Assembly: GCA_017305135.1 (NCBI GenBank)
Contig: JAFKNA010000011.1
Coordinates: 54,326-118,325, forward strand
DNA from: Lysobacterales bacterium
GTDB lineage: Bacteria > Pseudomonadota > Gammaproteobacteria > Xanthomonadales > Rhodanobacteraceae
Direction: 5' to 3'
Length of the DNA: 64,000 nucleotides
The notes beneath the pieces were generated by a model. The model was not told where the DNA came from and made no database searches. It saw only the letters and a program-made list of their open reading frames with translations. Shown one piece after another: positions 47,628 to 57,110 of the stretch (within the stretch, counting starts at the first letter, position 1; every line of letters starts with the position of its first letter). A program made the position numbers and the translations under genes.

Positions 47628-50335
47628 GCCAGCCGCCGCCGCTGGACCGCTACGCCGACCATTTCGCGCGACTCGCGGCGCTGCCGCCAGAGGAGCGCGA
47701 GGCCGTCCTTGCCGCGCTGACGCTCGACGCCGAGGAACGCGCACTGCTGCGCCGCCTGCTGGCGGCGGACGCCGAGGAAACCGGCGACCCGCTGGCACAG
47801 GCGCTCGCCGGCGGCGCCGCCGCGCAGCTCACCGCGCTCGAACGGCCGCGGCGCCTGGGTGCGTACCGGCTGTTGCGCGAGCTCGGCGCGGGTGGCATGG
47901 GCACGGTGTTCCTCGCCGAGCGCGTCGACGGCGGCTTCGCCCAGCGCGTGGCGATCAAGCTGCTGCGCGGCTTTCCCACCGCCGAAGGCCTGCGTCGCCT
48001 GCGCCGGGAGCGGCAGATCCTCGCCGGGCTCGACCACCCCAACATCGCGCGCCTGCTCGACGGCGGCGAAACCGCGGATGGCCAGCCTTGGCTGGCGCTC
48101 GATCATGTCGACGGCATGCCCCTCCTCGAGCACGCCGCGGCGCATGCGCCGCGCCTGGTCGACCGGCTCGCCCTGTTCGACGCCATCCTCGACGCAGTCG
48201 CCCACGCCCACCAGCGGCTGGTGGTGCATCGCGACCTGAAGCCCGCCAACGTGCTGGTCGACGCCGCCGGTACGGTCAAGCTGCTCGACTTCGGCATTGC
48301 GCGGCTGCTTGAGGTCGACGGCGATGCGGGCGCCGGCGAAACCTCCACGCGTGTCTACAGCGCCGGCTACGCCAGTCCCGAACAGCGCGAAGGGCGCGCG
48401 ATCACCACCGCGAGCGACATCTACAGCCTCGGCGTGCTGCTCGGCGAACTCGTCGCCGACACGTCGCGGCCGGCGCCGGATGCGGAGCTCGCCGGCATCC
48501 TCGCCAAGGCCACCGAGGACGACCCGGCGCGGCGCTACGCCAGCGCCGGGGCGTTCCGCGATGACCTTGAACGCTACCGCGACGGCCGCCCGGTGCGCGC
48601 GGCGCGCATGACGCGCCGCTACCGCTTGCGCAAGTTCGTCGGCCGCCATCGTTCCGGTGTCGCCATGGCGCTGGCCGCGCTGCTCGCGCTCGGCCTCGGC
48701 ATCTGGCGCCTCGACCACGAGCGCGACCGCGCCGTGGAGGCCGAGATCGCCGCCTCGCGCGATGCCGGGCGCGCCCGCGCCGCGCTGGCCTTCCTCACCG
48801 ACGCTTTCGACGCCGCCGCGCCGGACAACGCGCTCGGCCCCACGGTCAGCGTGCATGACCTGCTCGACCACGCCCGCGCGCGGCTGGCCGCGCGGGCCGT
48901 CGATCCCGCCGTGGCGAAGCCGCTGCAGCGCCTGCTCGGGCATCTCTATGCCGAGCTCGGCGACCCTTCCACCGGCGCCGGGCTGCTGGCGCTCGGCACC
49001 GCCGGCGCCGAGGTGCACGACCGCAGCGATGCGCTGGCGCTGGCGCGCGACCACGACCGCCACGCGCAACTGGAGGCGATGAACGGCGACCAAGCGGCCG
49101 CGCTCGCCGCCGTCGCGCAGGCTGCCGCCCTGCGCGAGCGTCACGCGCCCGGCGATGCCGACGAGCGCGCCCGCAACCTGCTGTCGCAGGCGCTGGTCCA
49201 CCACTACGGCGGCGAAAACCCGAAGGCCACCGCCCTCCTGCGCGAGGCGCTCGGCGCCGCCCCGGAAGAGGGAGCCCTCGATGCCGACCTCGAACTCGAG
49301 ATCGCCGACATGCTGGTATCGACGCTGGTGTTTTCCAGCGAATGCCGCGAGGCTCTGGAACTCGGCGAGGCCGGTCTGGCGCGGGCCGGGATGGGCGCTG
49401 CGCCGAGCGCGCGCATCCAGTTCCTGCGCACCCTTGCCACCGCCCATGTCAACTGTGGCGAGGTGGATCGCGCCGAAGCGCTCTACCGCACTGCCATCGC
49501 CGAACAGGAAGCGCTGGTCGGCAAGGGCGGCGCGCGCATGTCGGGCCTGCTCAACGACCTCGGCGTGGCGCTCGCGGCGCAGGGCCGCTACCGCGAAGCG
49601 TCCGCGGCGCTGGCCGAGGCCGGGGCGATCGACGTCGCCAGCGGCGTGCGCCCGGCCGATTACGCGACCGTGCTCGGCAACCGCGCCTCGGTGTTCGAAA
49701 GCGCCGGCGATTACGCGCAGGCGCTGGCGCTGTTCGCGCAGGCGGTGGACGAGATGGATCGCATCGACATGCCGGCCGATGCCGAATCCCGGCGGCGCCT
49801 GCTGCGCAACCAGGCGCGCGCGCTGGCCCTCGCCGGCGAGGCGGAACCGGCGGCGGCGATGCTTGCGGACCTTTGCGAGCGCGCCCGCCGGCTCGATGGT
49901 CCCGACTCAATCGAGTATCTGATGTGCTCCTGGCAACTGGCGCTCGCCGAGCGCCGCGCCGGTCGCCTCGAGGGCGCCGAGGCGCACCTGCGCGAAGCGG
50001 AGGCCGGCCTCGCCGACGTGTTGCCGCCGGAACACGTGTTGTTCGCGCACGCCATCCGCCAGCATGGCGCGCTGGCGCTCGCCCGCGGCGATCCGGCCAC
50101 CGCGGCGCACCGCTTCGAGGCGGCGCTCGCGCACATGCATGCGGCCGATGCCGCTCCCGTCGACGTCGCCATCGCCCGCGCCGAACTCGCCGCGGCGCAG
50201 ATTGCCCTGGACCGCCACGACGAGGCCCGCACCGGACTCGCCGAGGCGCTGCCGGTCCTGCGCGACCTGCTGCTGCCGACCGAGGTCAGCCGCATCGAAG
50301 CCGAACGCGCCGCCCGCAACCTCGGCCTGCCCTGA
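47624..50335 (+). CDS. Transmembrane Ser/Thr protein kinase with C-terminal TPR domain
   Basis: The 903-residue protein has a kinase domain: glycine loop GAGGMGTVF near residues 88-96, VAIK with Lys112, the catalytic HRDLKPANVLVD at 202-213, DFG at 222-224, GYASPEQ at 248-254 and SDIYSLGVLLGEL. A membrane helix follows at about 345-360 (VAMALAALLALGLGIW). The remaining about 540 residues are helical, with TPR-like repeats such as AEALYRTAIAEQEALVG and GDYAQALALFAQAVDEM. All catalytic residues are present. The N-terminal kinase is cytosolic and the TPR part periplasmic. It is translationally coupled to the sigma factor gene and probably phosphorylates it, which is inference from other sigma-kinase pairs. 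Confidence 0.92.
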   Translation: MSQPPPLDRYADHFARLAALPPEEREAVLAALTLDAEERALLRRLLAADAEETGDPLAQALAGGAAAQLTALERPRRLGAYRLLRELGAGGMGTVFLAERVDGGFAQRVAIKLLRGFPTAEGLRRLRRERQILAGLDHPNIARLLDGGETADGQPWLALDHVDGMPLLEHAAAHAPRLVDRLALFDAILDAVAHAHQRLVVHRDLKPANVLVDAAGTVKLLDFGIARLLEVDGDAGAGETSTRVYSAGYASPEQREGRAITTASDIYSLGVLLGELVADTSRPAPDAELAGILAKATEDDPARRYASAGAFRDDLERYRDGRPVRAARMTRRYRLRKFVGRHRSGVAMALAALLALGLGIWRLDHERDRAVEAEIAASRDAGRARAALAFLTDAFDAAAPDNALGPTVSVHDLLDHARARLAARAVDPAVAKPLQRLLGHLYAELGDPSTGAGLLALGTAGAEVHDRSDALALARDHDRHAQLEAMNGDQAAALAAVAQAAALRERHAPGDADERARNLLSQALVHHYGGENPKATALLREALGAAPEEGALDADLELEIADMLVSTLVFSSECREALELGEAGLARAGMGAAPSARIQFLRTLATAHVNCGEVDRAEALYRTAIAEQEALVGKGGARMSGLLNDLGVALAAQGRYREASAALAEAGAIDVASGVRPADYATVLGNRASVFESAGDYAQALALFAQAVDEMDRIDMPADAESRRRLLRNQARALALAGEAEPAAAMLADLCERARRLDGPDSIEYLMCSWQLALAERRAGRLEGAEAHLREAEAGLADVLPPEHVLFAHAIRQHGALALARGDPATAAHRFEAALAHMHAADAAPVDVAIARAELAAAQIALDRHDEARTGLAEALPVLRDLLLPTEVSRIEAERAARNLGLP

Positions 50336-50790
50336 CCGGCGCAATGGCGCGGCACGGCGGACCCGGCCATCCAGGAATGCAGGAGCGCACCTGGGCGCGA
50401 CCGCAGCGTGCCCAATTGGCTGCTCCGGTCGCGCCCAAGCGCGATCCCACCGGGGGCAGCTCGCGGTTTGCAGGGGCGCACCCTGTGCGCAACCCGCGCA
50501 ATGTCACGGAACAAACATGGACGGGGCCTTTCGCCACATCCATCACGCGCCCGTGAGGCGGCTTCAGCCCCGATGCCCTCGCCTCCGGCCGATGCCGGAG
50601 CATCGGGACCGAGATCCCTCCCACAAATGAGTCGATTCCCCGCGTCCGAATGTTGCGTCATGTTTGAGATCACGAGTCATCAGGCGCTCGGCGCGCCCGG
50701 CCCGCTACGTCGTCAGTCGAGGATTCGCCGCCGGCCCGCGCGGCACCGTATGATTTGCCGTTGCCGCCCTCGCGCCGCCCGGAACCCGCC
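50336..50790. repeat. Intergenic region with TAGGAGCGCAC-type repeats, no gene
   Basis: Repeat copies occur at 50379-50402 (GCAGGAGCGCACCTGGGCGC), inverse at 50426-50443 (GGTCGCGCCCAAGCGCG) and at 50469-50494 (GCAGGGGCGCACCCTGTGCG). The remaining DNA up to lptE contains CATCGGGACCGAGATCCCTC and a TCAGTCGAGGATTCGCCG stretch, but no credible open frame or RNA gene. In related genomes leuS usually precedes lptE; here it does not. Confidence 0.6.
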
Positions 50791-51306
50791 ATGCCGCTTT
50801 CACGTGCCGCCCTGATCGCCTGCGCCGCCCTCGCCGCCCTGCTGGCCGGCTGCGGTTTCCATCTGCGCCAGGAAGCCGTGTTGCCGGCGAGCATGCAGCG
50901 GCTCTACATCGAGATCGCCGATCCCGGCAGCGCGCTGGCGCGTGATCTCGCCCGCGCGCTGCCCCGTACCGGCGCCACCGTGGTGGCTGCGCCAGGTTCC
51001 GACGTCGCCGTGCTGGCGATCGGCGCCAATCGCGTCAGCACCGACGTGCTGTCAGTCGGCGGCACGGCGCGCGCCAACGAGTATTCCATCCGCCACCACG
51101 TGGAGTTTTCCGCCCGCGCGGCCGACGGCCGGGTGCTGCTGCCCAGGCAGGTGATCGAACTCTCGCGCGAATTCACCTTCGATTCCACCCAGGCGCTCGG
51201 CGTCAACTCGGAAATCGACCTCCTGACGAGGGAACTGGAGCGCGAGATGGTGCAGGCCATCCTGCGCCGCCTGGAAGTGGTCGGCGAGGCGCATCCGGAC
51301 GCGTGA
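50791..51306 (+). CDS. lptE: LPS-assembly lipoprotein LptE
   Basis: LptE plugs the LptD barrel and delivers lipopolysaccharide to the outer leaflet. The 171-residue precursor begins MPLSRAALIACAALAALLAGCGFHLRQ, with lipobox LAGC and the typical GCGFHLR sequence directly after the cysteine. Further family motifs: RVSTDVLSVGGTARANEYSIRHHVEF, and DLLTRELEREMVQAILRRLE near the end. ATG 50791 is chosen because it begins the signal sequence; the frame upstream adds 12 non-hydrophobic residues. It overlaps holA by 1 nt. Confidence 0.95.
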   Translation: MPLSRAALIACAALAALLAGCGFHLRQEAVLPASMQRLYIEIADPGSALARDLARALPRTGATVVAAPGSDVAVLAIGANRVSTDVLSVGGTARANEYSIRHHVEFSARAADGRVLLPRQVIELSREFTFDSTQALGVNSEIDLLTRELEREMVQAILRRLEVVGEAHPDA

Positions 51307-52328
51307 TGGCTACTGCATTGCCCGCCTTCCACCGGCAGCTTGGTGCCGGCGAGCTGAAGCCCGCGTACCTCATCGCCGGCGCCGAGCCGCTGCTGGTGCT
51401 GGAGGCCGCCGATGCGCTGCGGGCGCGGGCCAAGGCGCAGGGCTACCTCGAACGCGAGGTGCTGGACGTGGAGGCGAATTTCGACTGGAACCGCCTTGGC
51501 GATGCCGGCCGCGCGCTGTCGCTGTTCGCCAGCCGCAAGCTGATCGACCTGCGCCTCCCCACCGGGCGCCCCGGCAAGGACGGCGCCGCTGCAATCCTGG
51601 AGTTCTGTGCCGCGCCGCCGCCCGACACCGTGTTGCTGGTCACCGCCAACGAGTGGAGCCGCAAGCACGAAGGCGCGTGGAGCGCGGGCATCGAGAAGAT
51701 CGGCAGCGTGGTGGTGGCGTGGCCCTTGAAGCTGGAGGAGCTGCCCGCCTGGATCGGCACGCGCATGGCCAGCCGCGGCCTCAAGGCGACGCCCGACGCG
51801 GTGCGCTTCCTCGCCGAGCGGGTCGAGGGCAACCTGCTCGCTGCCGCGCAGGAGATCGACAAGCTGGCGCTGCTCCACGCCGGCGCCACGCTGGACGCGG
51901 CGATGCTCGAAGCCAGCGTCGCCGACGACGCGCGCTACGACGTGTTCCGCCTCGCCGATGCCGCCATTGGCGGCGACGCCGCGCGGGCGTTGCACATCGT
52001 CGCCGGCCTGCGCGAGGAGGGCGAGGAGATCATCCCGCTGATGGGCTGGATGCTGATGCAGCTCCGCGTGCTTTTGCGCCTGTCCGGCGCCGGCGCCAAC
52101 CTGGCCCAGGCCATGCGCGCCGAACGCATCTGGCCGGCGGCGCGCGAGGCCCTGTTCCGGCGCGCGCTCAAGGCCGGCGGCGCCGAACATTGGGAACGCT
52201 GCATCGCCCAGGCCGGGCGCATCGACGCCATGGCCAAGGGTCGTCCACCGGGTGACGCCTGGCGCGAGCTGGAGCGCCTGGTGGCGGCGATCGCCGCGCC
52301 GCGCCAGGCCGGCCAGCTGATCGCATGA
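51306..52328 (+). CDS. holA: DNA polymerase III subunit delta
   Basis: The delta subunit opens the beta clamp within the clamp loader. The 340-residue product has family features: LKPAYLIAGAEPLLVLEAADALRARAKAQGY, FDWNRLGDAGRALSLFASRKLIDLRLPTGRPGKDGAAAI, LLVTANEWSRKHEGAWSAGIEKIG and AAAQEIDKLALLHAG. ATG 51306 overlaps the lptE stop (TGATG); a GTG one codon earlier (51303) is the alternative. It overlaps nadD by 4 nt. The order lptE-holA-nadD is conserved in this order of bacteria. Confidence 0.96.
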   Translation: MATALPAFHRQLGAGELKPAYLIAGAEPLLVLEAADALRARAKAQGYLEREVLDVEANFDWNRLGDAGRALSLFASRKLIDLRLPTGRPGKDGAAAILEFCAAPPPDTVLLVTANEWSRKHEGAWSAGIEKIGSVVVAWPLKLEELPAWIGTRMASRGLKATPDAVRFLAERVEGNLLAAAQEIDKLALLHAGATLDAAMLEASVADDARYDVFRLADAAIGGDAARALHIVAGLREEGEEIIPLMGWMLMQLRVLLRLSGAGANLAQAMRAERIWPAAREALFRRALKAGGAEHWERCIAQAGRIDAMAKGRPPGDAWRELERLVAAIAAPRQAGQLIA

Positions 52329-52984
52329 ACGCCGCGCGCCCGCTGGCAATCCTCGGTGGCACCTTCGACCCGATCCACAATGCGCACCTGCGCGTCGCCT
52401 GGGAGGCCGGCGAGTTCCTCGATGCCGAGGTGCGTCTCCTGCCCGCCAGCGTGCCGCCACACCGCGCGCAGCCGGTTGCCAGCGCCACCGTGCGCGCAGC
52501 CCTGGTCCGCGCCGCCCTGGCCGGGCAGGACCGGCTGATCCTCGACACCCGCGAGCTCGAGCGCCACGGCCCGTCCTACACCGTCGACACCCTGCTTGAG
52601 CTGCGCGCCGAACTTGGTCCCTGGCGCCCGCTGGTGCTGCTGGTTGGCGCCGATGCCTTCGCCGGCCTGGCGACCTGGCACCGCTGGCAGGAACTCTTCG
52701 GCCTCGCCCACATCGGCGTCCTGACCCGCCCCGGCCACCACGCCCCGCTGCAGGCGGAGCTCCGCGCCGCGATCATCTCCCGCCGTGCCAGCGATCCACG
52801 CGCGTTGTCCGAATCCCCCGCCGGCCGCGTGCTGCAGATCCCGGTGACCCCGCTGGAGATCTCCGCCAGCCACATCCGCCAGCTTCTCGCCGAAGGCCGC
52901 GACCCGCGCTGGCTAGTGCCGGAAGCGGTGTCGGCCGATCCGCGGTTGCTGGCGCCATACATGGCGGTGCCGGGCGGGGCGTAG
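52325..52984 (+). CDS. nadD: Nicotinate-nucleotide adenylyltransferase
   Basis: NadD adenylates nicotinate mononucleotide in NAD synthesis. The 219-residue product begins MNAARPLAILGGTFDPIHNAHLRVAWEAGEF, with the GGTFDPIHxAH nucleotidyltransferase motif, then VRLLPASVPPHR, LELRAELGPWRPLVLLVGADAFAGLATWHRWQELFGLAHIGVLTRPGH and the ISASHIRQLL signature. It overlaps holA by 4 nt. In most relatives rsfS follows directly; here a 3.1-kb insertion separates them. Confidence 0.96.
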   Translation: MNAARPLAILGGTFDPIHNAHLRVAWEAGEFLDAEVRLLPASVPPHRAQPVASATVRAALVRAALAGQDRLILDTRELERHGPSYTVDTLLELRAELGPWRPLVLLVGADAFAGLATWHRWQELFGLAHIGVLTRPGHHAPLQAELRAAIISRRASDPRALSESPAGRVLQIPVTPLEISASHIRQLLAEGRDPRWLVPEAVSADPRLLAPYMAVPGGA

Positions 52985-53227
52985 CCGCCAGGCGCGCGTC
53001 GAAGAATCCAGGTTGCCGTCATTATTCGAAGCTCCTCATGTGGCCGGGTGAAACAGCGCGATGAAAGGTTGCAGCGAAGTTCTGCCGCAACGATCCCCAA
53101 CCGGGGAAAGATTTCGAAAGGCAACACGGCTTCACCCCGACATCAGGCAAACATGGACGCACCGGAACCAGACAGGATTGCGGATGCCATGTGATTGAAT
53201 GCCGATGCAGCGTCACGACAGCTCGCC

Positions 53228-53340
53228 ATGAAAAACACCGCCCCTCCATGGCTCTTGCTGGCGACGTGCCTCCTCCTGCTCGTCCCCGCTGTCGCGATGC
53301 AGTTCACCACCGCGGTGCGTTGGGGCGTCGGGCCTGTTCC
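53228..53340 (+). pseudogene. Truncated small membrane protein gene
   Basis: ATG 53228 begins MKNTAPPWLLLATCLLLLVPAVAMQFTTAVRWGVG, which I recognise as the start of a conserved small membrane protein of xanthomonads (about 100 residues, normally with two or three helices). After about residue 35 the similarity ends, and the frame runs on to 53425 as unrelated cysteine- and arginine-rich sequence ending in CCWYPK. The original gene was therefore cut at about 53335-53340, probably during insertion of the VapBC-containing segment. No gene was seen in 52985-53227. Confidence 0.55.
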
Positions 53341-53400
53341 CGCAGCGTGCGTACAGCCTTCTTGTGATCGACGGGAATCGGTTTTACGATGTGCCTATCG

Positions 53401-53628
53401 ATGGTGTTGCTGGTATCCGAAGTGACGACCGTAACGGTTTCCCCGAAATTCCAGGTGGTGATTCCCCGGTCCGTGCGTGAAGCAATGAAACTGCAACCGG
53501 GGATGAAGATGCAGGTCATCCCGTATGGAGACCGCATCGAGATGATCCCTGTACGCCCCTTGCGGAGCCTGCGCGGCAGCTTGCGCGGCATCGACACTTC
53601 AGTGCCCCGCGATCGCGATCGCGTATGA
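53401..53628 (+). CDS. AbrB/MazE-type antitoxin, VapB-like
   Basis: The product (75 residues from ATG 53401, or about 68 from the GTG at 53422) has a swapped-hairpin AbrB domain: TTVTVSPKFQVVIPRSVREAMKLQPGMKMQVIPYGDRIEMIPVRP. A basic C-terminal tail RSLRGSLRGIDTSVPRDRDR would wrap the toxin. The GTG start, giving MTTVTVSPKFQV, fits family beginnings better; the ATG is used because it lies further from any other feature. The stop overlaps the toxin ATG by 4 nt, the usual VapBC coupling. Confidence 0.8.
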   Translation: MVLLVSEVTTVTVSPKFQVVIPRSVREAMKLQPGMKMQVIPYGDRIEMIPVRPLRSLRGSLRGIDTSVPRDRDRV

Positions 53629-53945
53629 ACGTCGTCGACTCGTCGGCATGGCTGGAGTACTTTGCCGACGGGCCGAACGCGGGCCACTTCGCTACCGCAA
53701 TCGAGGACACGGAAGAGTTGCTGGTTCCGGCGATCACCTTGCTGGAAGTGTTCAAGCGGGTCAGCCAGCAGCGCAGCGAAACCGTGGCGCTGACCTGTAT
53801 CGCGGCGATGCGCGCGGGCCAGGTGGTCGATCTCGATGCGACGCTTGCCGTGCAGGCAGCCAGGTTCGGCCTCCAATACAAGCTCCCCCTGGCCGACAGC
53901 ATCGTCTACGCGACCGCACGGGCAGGGGACGCCGTCGCCGGTGGC
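53625..53945 (+). pseudogene. VapC-like PIN-domain toxin, C-terminally truncated
   Basis: Residues 1-99 are a clear PIN ribonuclease: MNVVDSSAWLEYFADG (Asp5), ITLLEVFKRVSQQ (Glu41) and LPLADSIVYATAR (Asp91). A normal VapC continues for about 25-30 residues with a fourth acidic residue in a TQDxDF-like segment. Here, after residue about 100 (near 53925), the frame turns into antisense of the deaD C-terminus and stays open to 54431. The catalytic core is therefore incomplete and activity doubtful. The deaD stop codon lies at 53946-53948, so the junction is within 20-30 nt of that gene's end. Confidence 0.7.
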
Positions 53946-55973
53946 CTACGGCTGGCGCGGCCCCTTGCGCGGCTTCGGCCGCGGCGGCCGATGGCCGTCG
54001 GCCGCGGCCCCGCGCGGGCCGTGCGCGCCGGCGCGGTGCGGGGCGGCTTCGGCGCGGGTGATGCGCAGCTGCTGGCCGGATACCCACACCTTCTTGAGGT
54101 GCTTGAAGATCTCCGCCGGCATGCCGTCCGGGAGGTCGACCAGGCTGTGGTCGTCATGGATGTCCACGCGGCCGATGTACTGGCTGTCCAGGCCCGCCTC
54201 GTTGGCGATGGCGCCGACGATGTTGCCGGGCTTCACGCCATGCGCGTGGCCGACCTCGACGCGGAAGGTCTCGAAGCCGGGCTGTGCGTGGCGCGGCGGG
54301 CGTTCGCGTGCGGGACGGACTTCCCGCTCGTGCTCCGGCGCGGGGCGGGGCGCGCGGGGTTCATGTGCGGAGGCGGGCTCCTCGCCGGGGTGGGCTTCGC
54401 CGTGCCGATGCGGGATCATCGGAGCCTCTGACGGCCCGCGCGCACGATCCTCGCGTGGATGCCGGGGCCGCGGGTGGGAATCCGCGGAATCGCGATTGCG
54501 CGGGTCACGCGCGCCCCCGGCATGATCGTAGGCGCCGCCGTGCCGCGCCGCCTCGCGCGGCGACCGCGCCTCGTAGCCGCCGCGTCGCGCCGGGCCTTCA
54601 TCCGCGTCCTCGTGTCGCTGCGGGGCGCGCGCCTGCGGCTCCAGCAGCAGCGGCCGATCGCCCTGCACCATGCGCGCCAGCGCGGCGGCGATCTCGACCG
54701 CCGGCACGTCCTGCTCGGCCTCGAACTGTTCGATGAGCTGGCGGAACATGCCAAGGTCATCCTCACCCAGCGTATCGGTGATGCGCTGCTTGAACTTCGC
54801 GATGCGCTGGTCGTTCACCGCCTCGACGCTGGGCAGGCGCATCTCGTCGATGCGTTGGCGCGTGGCGCGCTCGATCACGTGCAGCATGCGCTTCTCGCGC
54901 GGGGTGACGAACAGGATCGCCTCGCCGCTGCGCCCGGCGCGGCCGGTGCGGCCGATGCGGTGCACGTAGGCTTCCGGGTCGTAGGGGATGTCGTAGTTCA
55001 GCACGTGGCTGATGCGTTCGACGTCGAGCCCGCGCGCGGCCACGTCGGTGGCAACCAGGATGTCGAGCTTGCCATCGCGCAGCTGCCCGATGGTGCGCTC
55101 GCGCTGCTGCTGGGCAAGGTCGCCATTGATCGCGGCGGCGGAAAAACCGCGCGCCTGCAGCTTCTCGGCCAGTTCCTCGGTGGCCAGCTTGGTGCGCGCG
55201 AAGACGATCATCGCCTCGAAGGGTTCGGCTTCCAGGATGCGCGTCAGCGCATCGAGCTTGTGCACGCCGCTGACGTACCAGTAGCGCTGGCGGATGTTGG
55301 TGGCGGTGGTGGTCTTCGCCGCGATGGCGATCTCGACCGGGTCCTTGAGGTGCTCGCGGGCGATGCGCCGGATCGGCGGCGGCATGGTGGCGGAGAAGAG
55401 CGCCACCTGGCGTTCGGGCGGGGTCTTCTGCAGCACCTTCTCGACGTCGTCGATGAAGCCCATGCGCAGCATTTCGTCGGCCTCGTCGAGCACCAGCGTG
55501 GCGAGGCTGGAAAGATCCAGCGACCCGCGCTCGAGGTGGTCGATGACGCGCCCCGGCGTGCCGACGATGACGTGCGCGCCGCGCTTGAGCCCGCCGAGCT
55601 GCGGCGCGTAGCCCTGGCCGCCGTAGATCGGCAGCACGCGGAAGCCCGGCAGGTGCGTGGCATAGCGCTGGAAGGCCTCGGCCACCTGGATGGCGAGCTC
55701 GCGCGTGGGCGCCAGCACCAGCGCCTGCGGCGCGGTGCGGGCGAGGTCCAGCCTGGACAGGATCGGCAGCGCGAAGGCCGCCGTCTTGCCGGTGCCGGTC
55801 TGCGCCTGGCCGAGCACGTCGCGGCCGGCGAGGAGCGGCGGAATGGTCGCGGCCTGGATCGGCGAGGGTGTTTCGTAGCCGACGTCGGCGAGCGCGGCGA
55901 GCAGCGCCGGGCCGAGGTCGAGATCGCTGAAGCTGGGGGATGCGGGCGGGGCTTCGCCCTCCGGGGTGGACAT
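53946..55973 (-). CDS. deaD: DEAD-box ATP-dependent RNA helicase, DeaD/CsdA-like
   Basis: The 675-residue helicase has the Q motif (GYETPSPIQ, residues 32-40), Walker A AQTGTGKT (57-64), [20 protein letters not shown] (163-166), SAT, the [21 protein letters not shown] segment and [11 protein letters not shown] disordered Arg/His/Pro-rich region follows, then a DbpA-like RNA-binding domain ([49 protein letters not shown]). This order is that of DeaD/CsdA, a cold-shock helicase in ribosome assembly and mRNA decay. It lies antisense to its neighbours, within the interval between nadD and rsfS. Confidence 0.95.
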   Translation of the reverse strand: MSTPEGEAPPASPSFSDLDLGPALLAALADVGYETPSPIQAATIPPLLAGRDVLGQAQTGTGKTAAFALPILSRLDLARTAPQALVLAPTRELAIQVAEAFQRYATHLPGFRVLPIYGGQGYAPQLGGLKRGAHVIVGTPGRVIDHLERGSLDLSSLATLVLDEADEMLRMGFIDDVEKVLQKTPPERQVALFSATMPPPIRRIAREHLKDPVEIAIAAKTTTATNIRQRYWYVSGVHKLDALTRILEAEPFEAMIVFARTKLATEELAEKLQARGFSAAAINGDLAQQQRERTIGQLRDGKLDILVATDVAARGLDVERISHVLNYDIPYDPEAYVHRIGRTGRAGRSGEAILFVTPREKRMLHVIERATRQRIDEMRLPSVEAVNDQRIAKFKQRITDTLGEDDLGMFRQLIEQFEAEQDVPAVEIAAALARMVQGDRPLLLEPQARAPQRHEDADEGPARRGGYEARSPREAARHGGAYDHAGGARDPRNRDSADSHPRPRHPREDRARGPSEAPMIPHRHGEAHPGEEPASAHEPRAPRPAPEHEREVRPARERPPRHAQPGFETFRVEVGHAHGVKPGNIVGAIANEAGLDSQYIGRVDIHDDHSLVDLPDGMPAEIFKHLKKVWVSGQQLRITRAEAAPHRAGAHGPRGAAADGHRPPRPKPRKGPRQP

Positions 55974-56153
55974 GCTGGGAGGCGTCGGGCTGGCAGACGG
56001 CGGATCGCGCAGTTTAGCGCCTCAGCATGTACCGGCGCCGTATCGCGCTGCCGCCCGCTGGATGCCGGCGCGCGGCCGCGCGCCACGCCCGCCATGCTGC
56101 ACCTATACTGTGGCGGCGCCATCGGTGGCGCATCGACCAGAGGTCATTCCCGC

Positions 56154-57008
56154 TTGGCCACATCCAGGACTCCCGCCCGGCCGCGCACGGCCGGCGACGC
56201 ATCATCCAGCCCCGCAGAAAAGGCGCCGGCGAAGAAGCGCGCCATCACGAAGCAGGCTCCCGCGGCCACCGGCGCAACGGCGACGAAGAAGCCGGCGTCC
56301 GCGAAGGCGGCAGGCGCCGCGAACAAGTCGACGGCGACGAAGAAACCGGCCGCCACCCCGTCGACCGCCAGCAAGACGGCCACGGCAAAGGCGCCGGCCG
56401 CCAGGAAGGCCACCGCGCGCAAGGCCGCGGCATTGACCCGCGCCGTGACCAAGGTGCCCTCGAAGCGCACCGTCGCCAGCGTCACCCCCGCCGCGAAGAA
56501 GACCGTCGCGGCGAGCAAGGCGGCGGTCGGCAAGAAGGCGGCCGCCGCGCGCAAGGCCCCGGCCGGGAAGACGGCCGCCGCGCCGCGCAAGGCGCCGGCC
56601 GGCAAGCGCCGTTCGCGCGCGCAGGGCGACGGCAGCGCCGATGCCGCCGCGCGCCTGCAGCAGGTGGTGCGTGGCGCGCTCGAGGACCTCAAGGCGCGCG
56701 ACGTCACCGAGATCGACGTGCAGGGCAAGAGCAGCGTCACCGACCTCCTCGTCATCGCCAGCGGCACCTCCTCGCGGCACGTGAAATCGATCGCCGACGA
56801 GGTGATCAAGAAGGCCAAGCAGGCCGGCGTGCCGCCGATCGGCGTCGAGGGCCAGCGCGAGGCGGAATGGGTGCTGGTGGACCTCGGCGACGTCGTGGTG
56901 CACGTGATGCAGCCGCGCACCCGCGAGTTCTACGGCCTCGAGCGCCTGTGGGGGCTCGGCGGCGACGAGGACGAATCCGAGGCCGCAGCGGCGACGCTCG
57001 CCGGCTGA
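56154..57008 (+). CDS. rsfS: Ribosome silencing factor RsfS with long histone H1-like N-terminal extension
   Basis: Residues about 165-270 are Rsf[56 protein letters not shown], then [35 protein letters not shown]. RsfS binds L14 and blocks subunit joining in starvation. Residues 1-160 are a low-complexity Ala/Lys/Pro/Thr tail with AAxKK and APAGK repeats, resembling histone H1-like or AlgP-type DNA/RNA-binding tails. The start is uncertain: TTG 56154 with AGAGG at 56139 gives [10 protein letters not shown], while ATG 56094 is also in frame. Typical RsfS is 105-140 residues. rlmH follows. Confidence 0.85.
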   Translation: MATSRTPARPRTAGDASSSPAEKAPAKKRAITKQAPAATGATATKKPASAKAAGAANKSTATKKPAATPSTASKTATAKAPAARKATARKAAALTRAVTKVPSKRTVASVTPAAKKTVAASKAAVGKKAAAARKAPAGKTAAAPRKAPAGKRRSRAQGDGSADAAARLQQVVRGALEDLKARDVTEIDVQGKSSVTDLLVIASGTSSRHVKSIADEVIKKAKQAGVPPIGVEGQREAEWVLVDLGDVVVHVMQPRTREFYGLERLWGLGGDEDESEAAAATLAG

Positions 57009-57110
57009 GGCGGCCGTGGCTGGACCGGAAAACGGCGCCGGCGCCCCGCGCGAGTGCCGGCATGCCGTTCGACCGGCATGGAGCCGTTGGCGCGCTCCGC
57101 GGCGCGGCGC

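Noticed and set aside
47510-49447. A 645-codon minus-strand frame antisense to the kinase gene.
   Set aside because: It is a composition shadow without motifs; the sense kinase has a complete catalytic core.
53304-53876. A 190-codon minus-strand frame antisense to the VapBC region.
   Set aside because: It spans the antitoxin and toxin genes in antisense and has no coherent domain, although its C-terminal residues look superficially protein-like.
54459-56153. In-frame extension of the rsfS frame upstream through the helicase gene.
   Set aside because: It is antisense to deaD with no domain; the plausible rsfS start lies downstream of the deaD start at 56154 or 56094.
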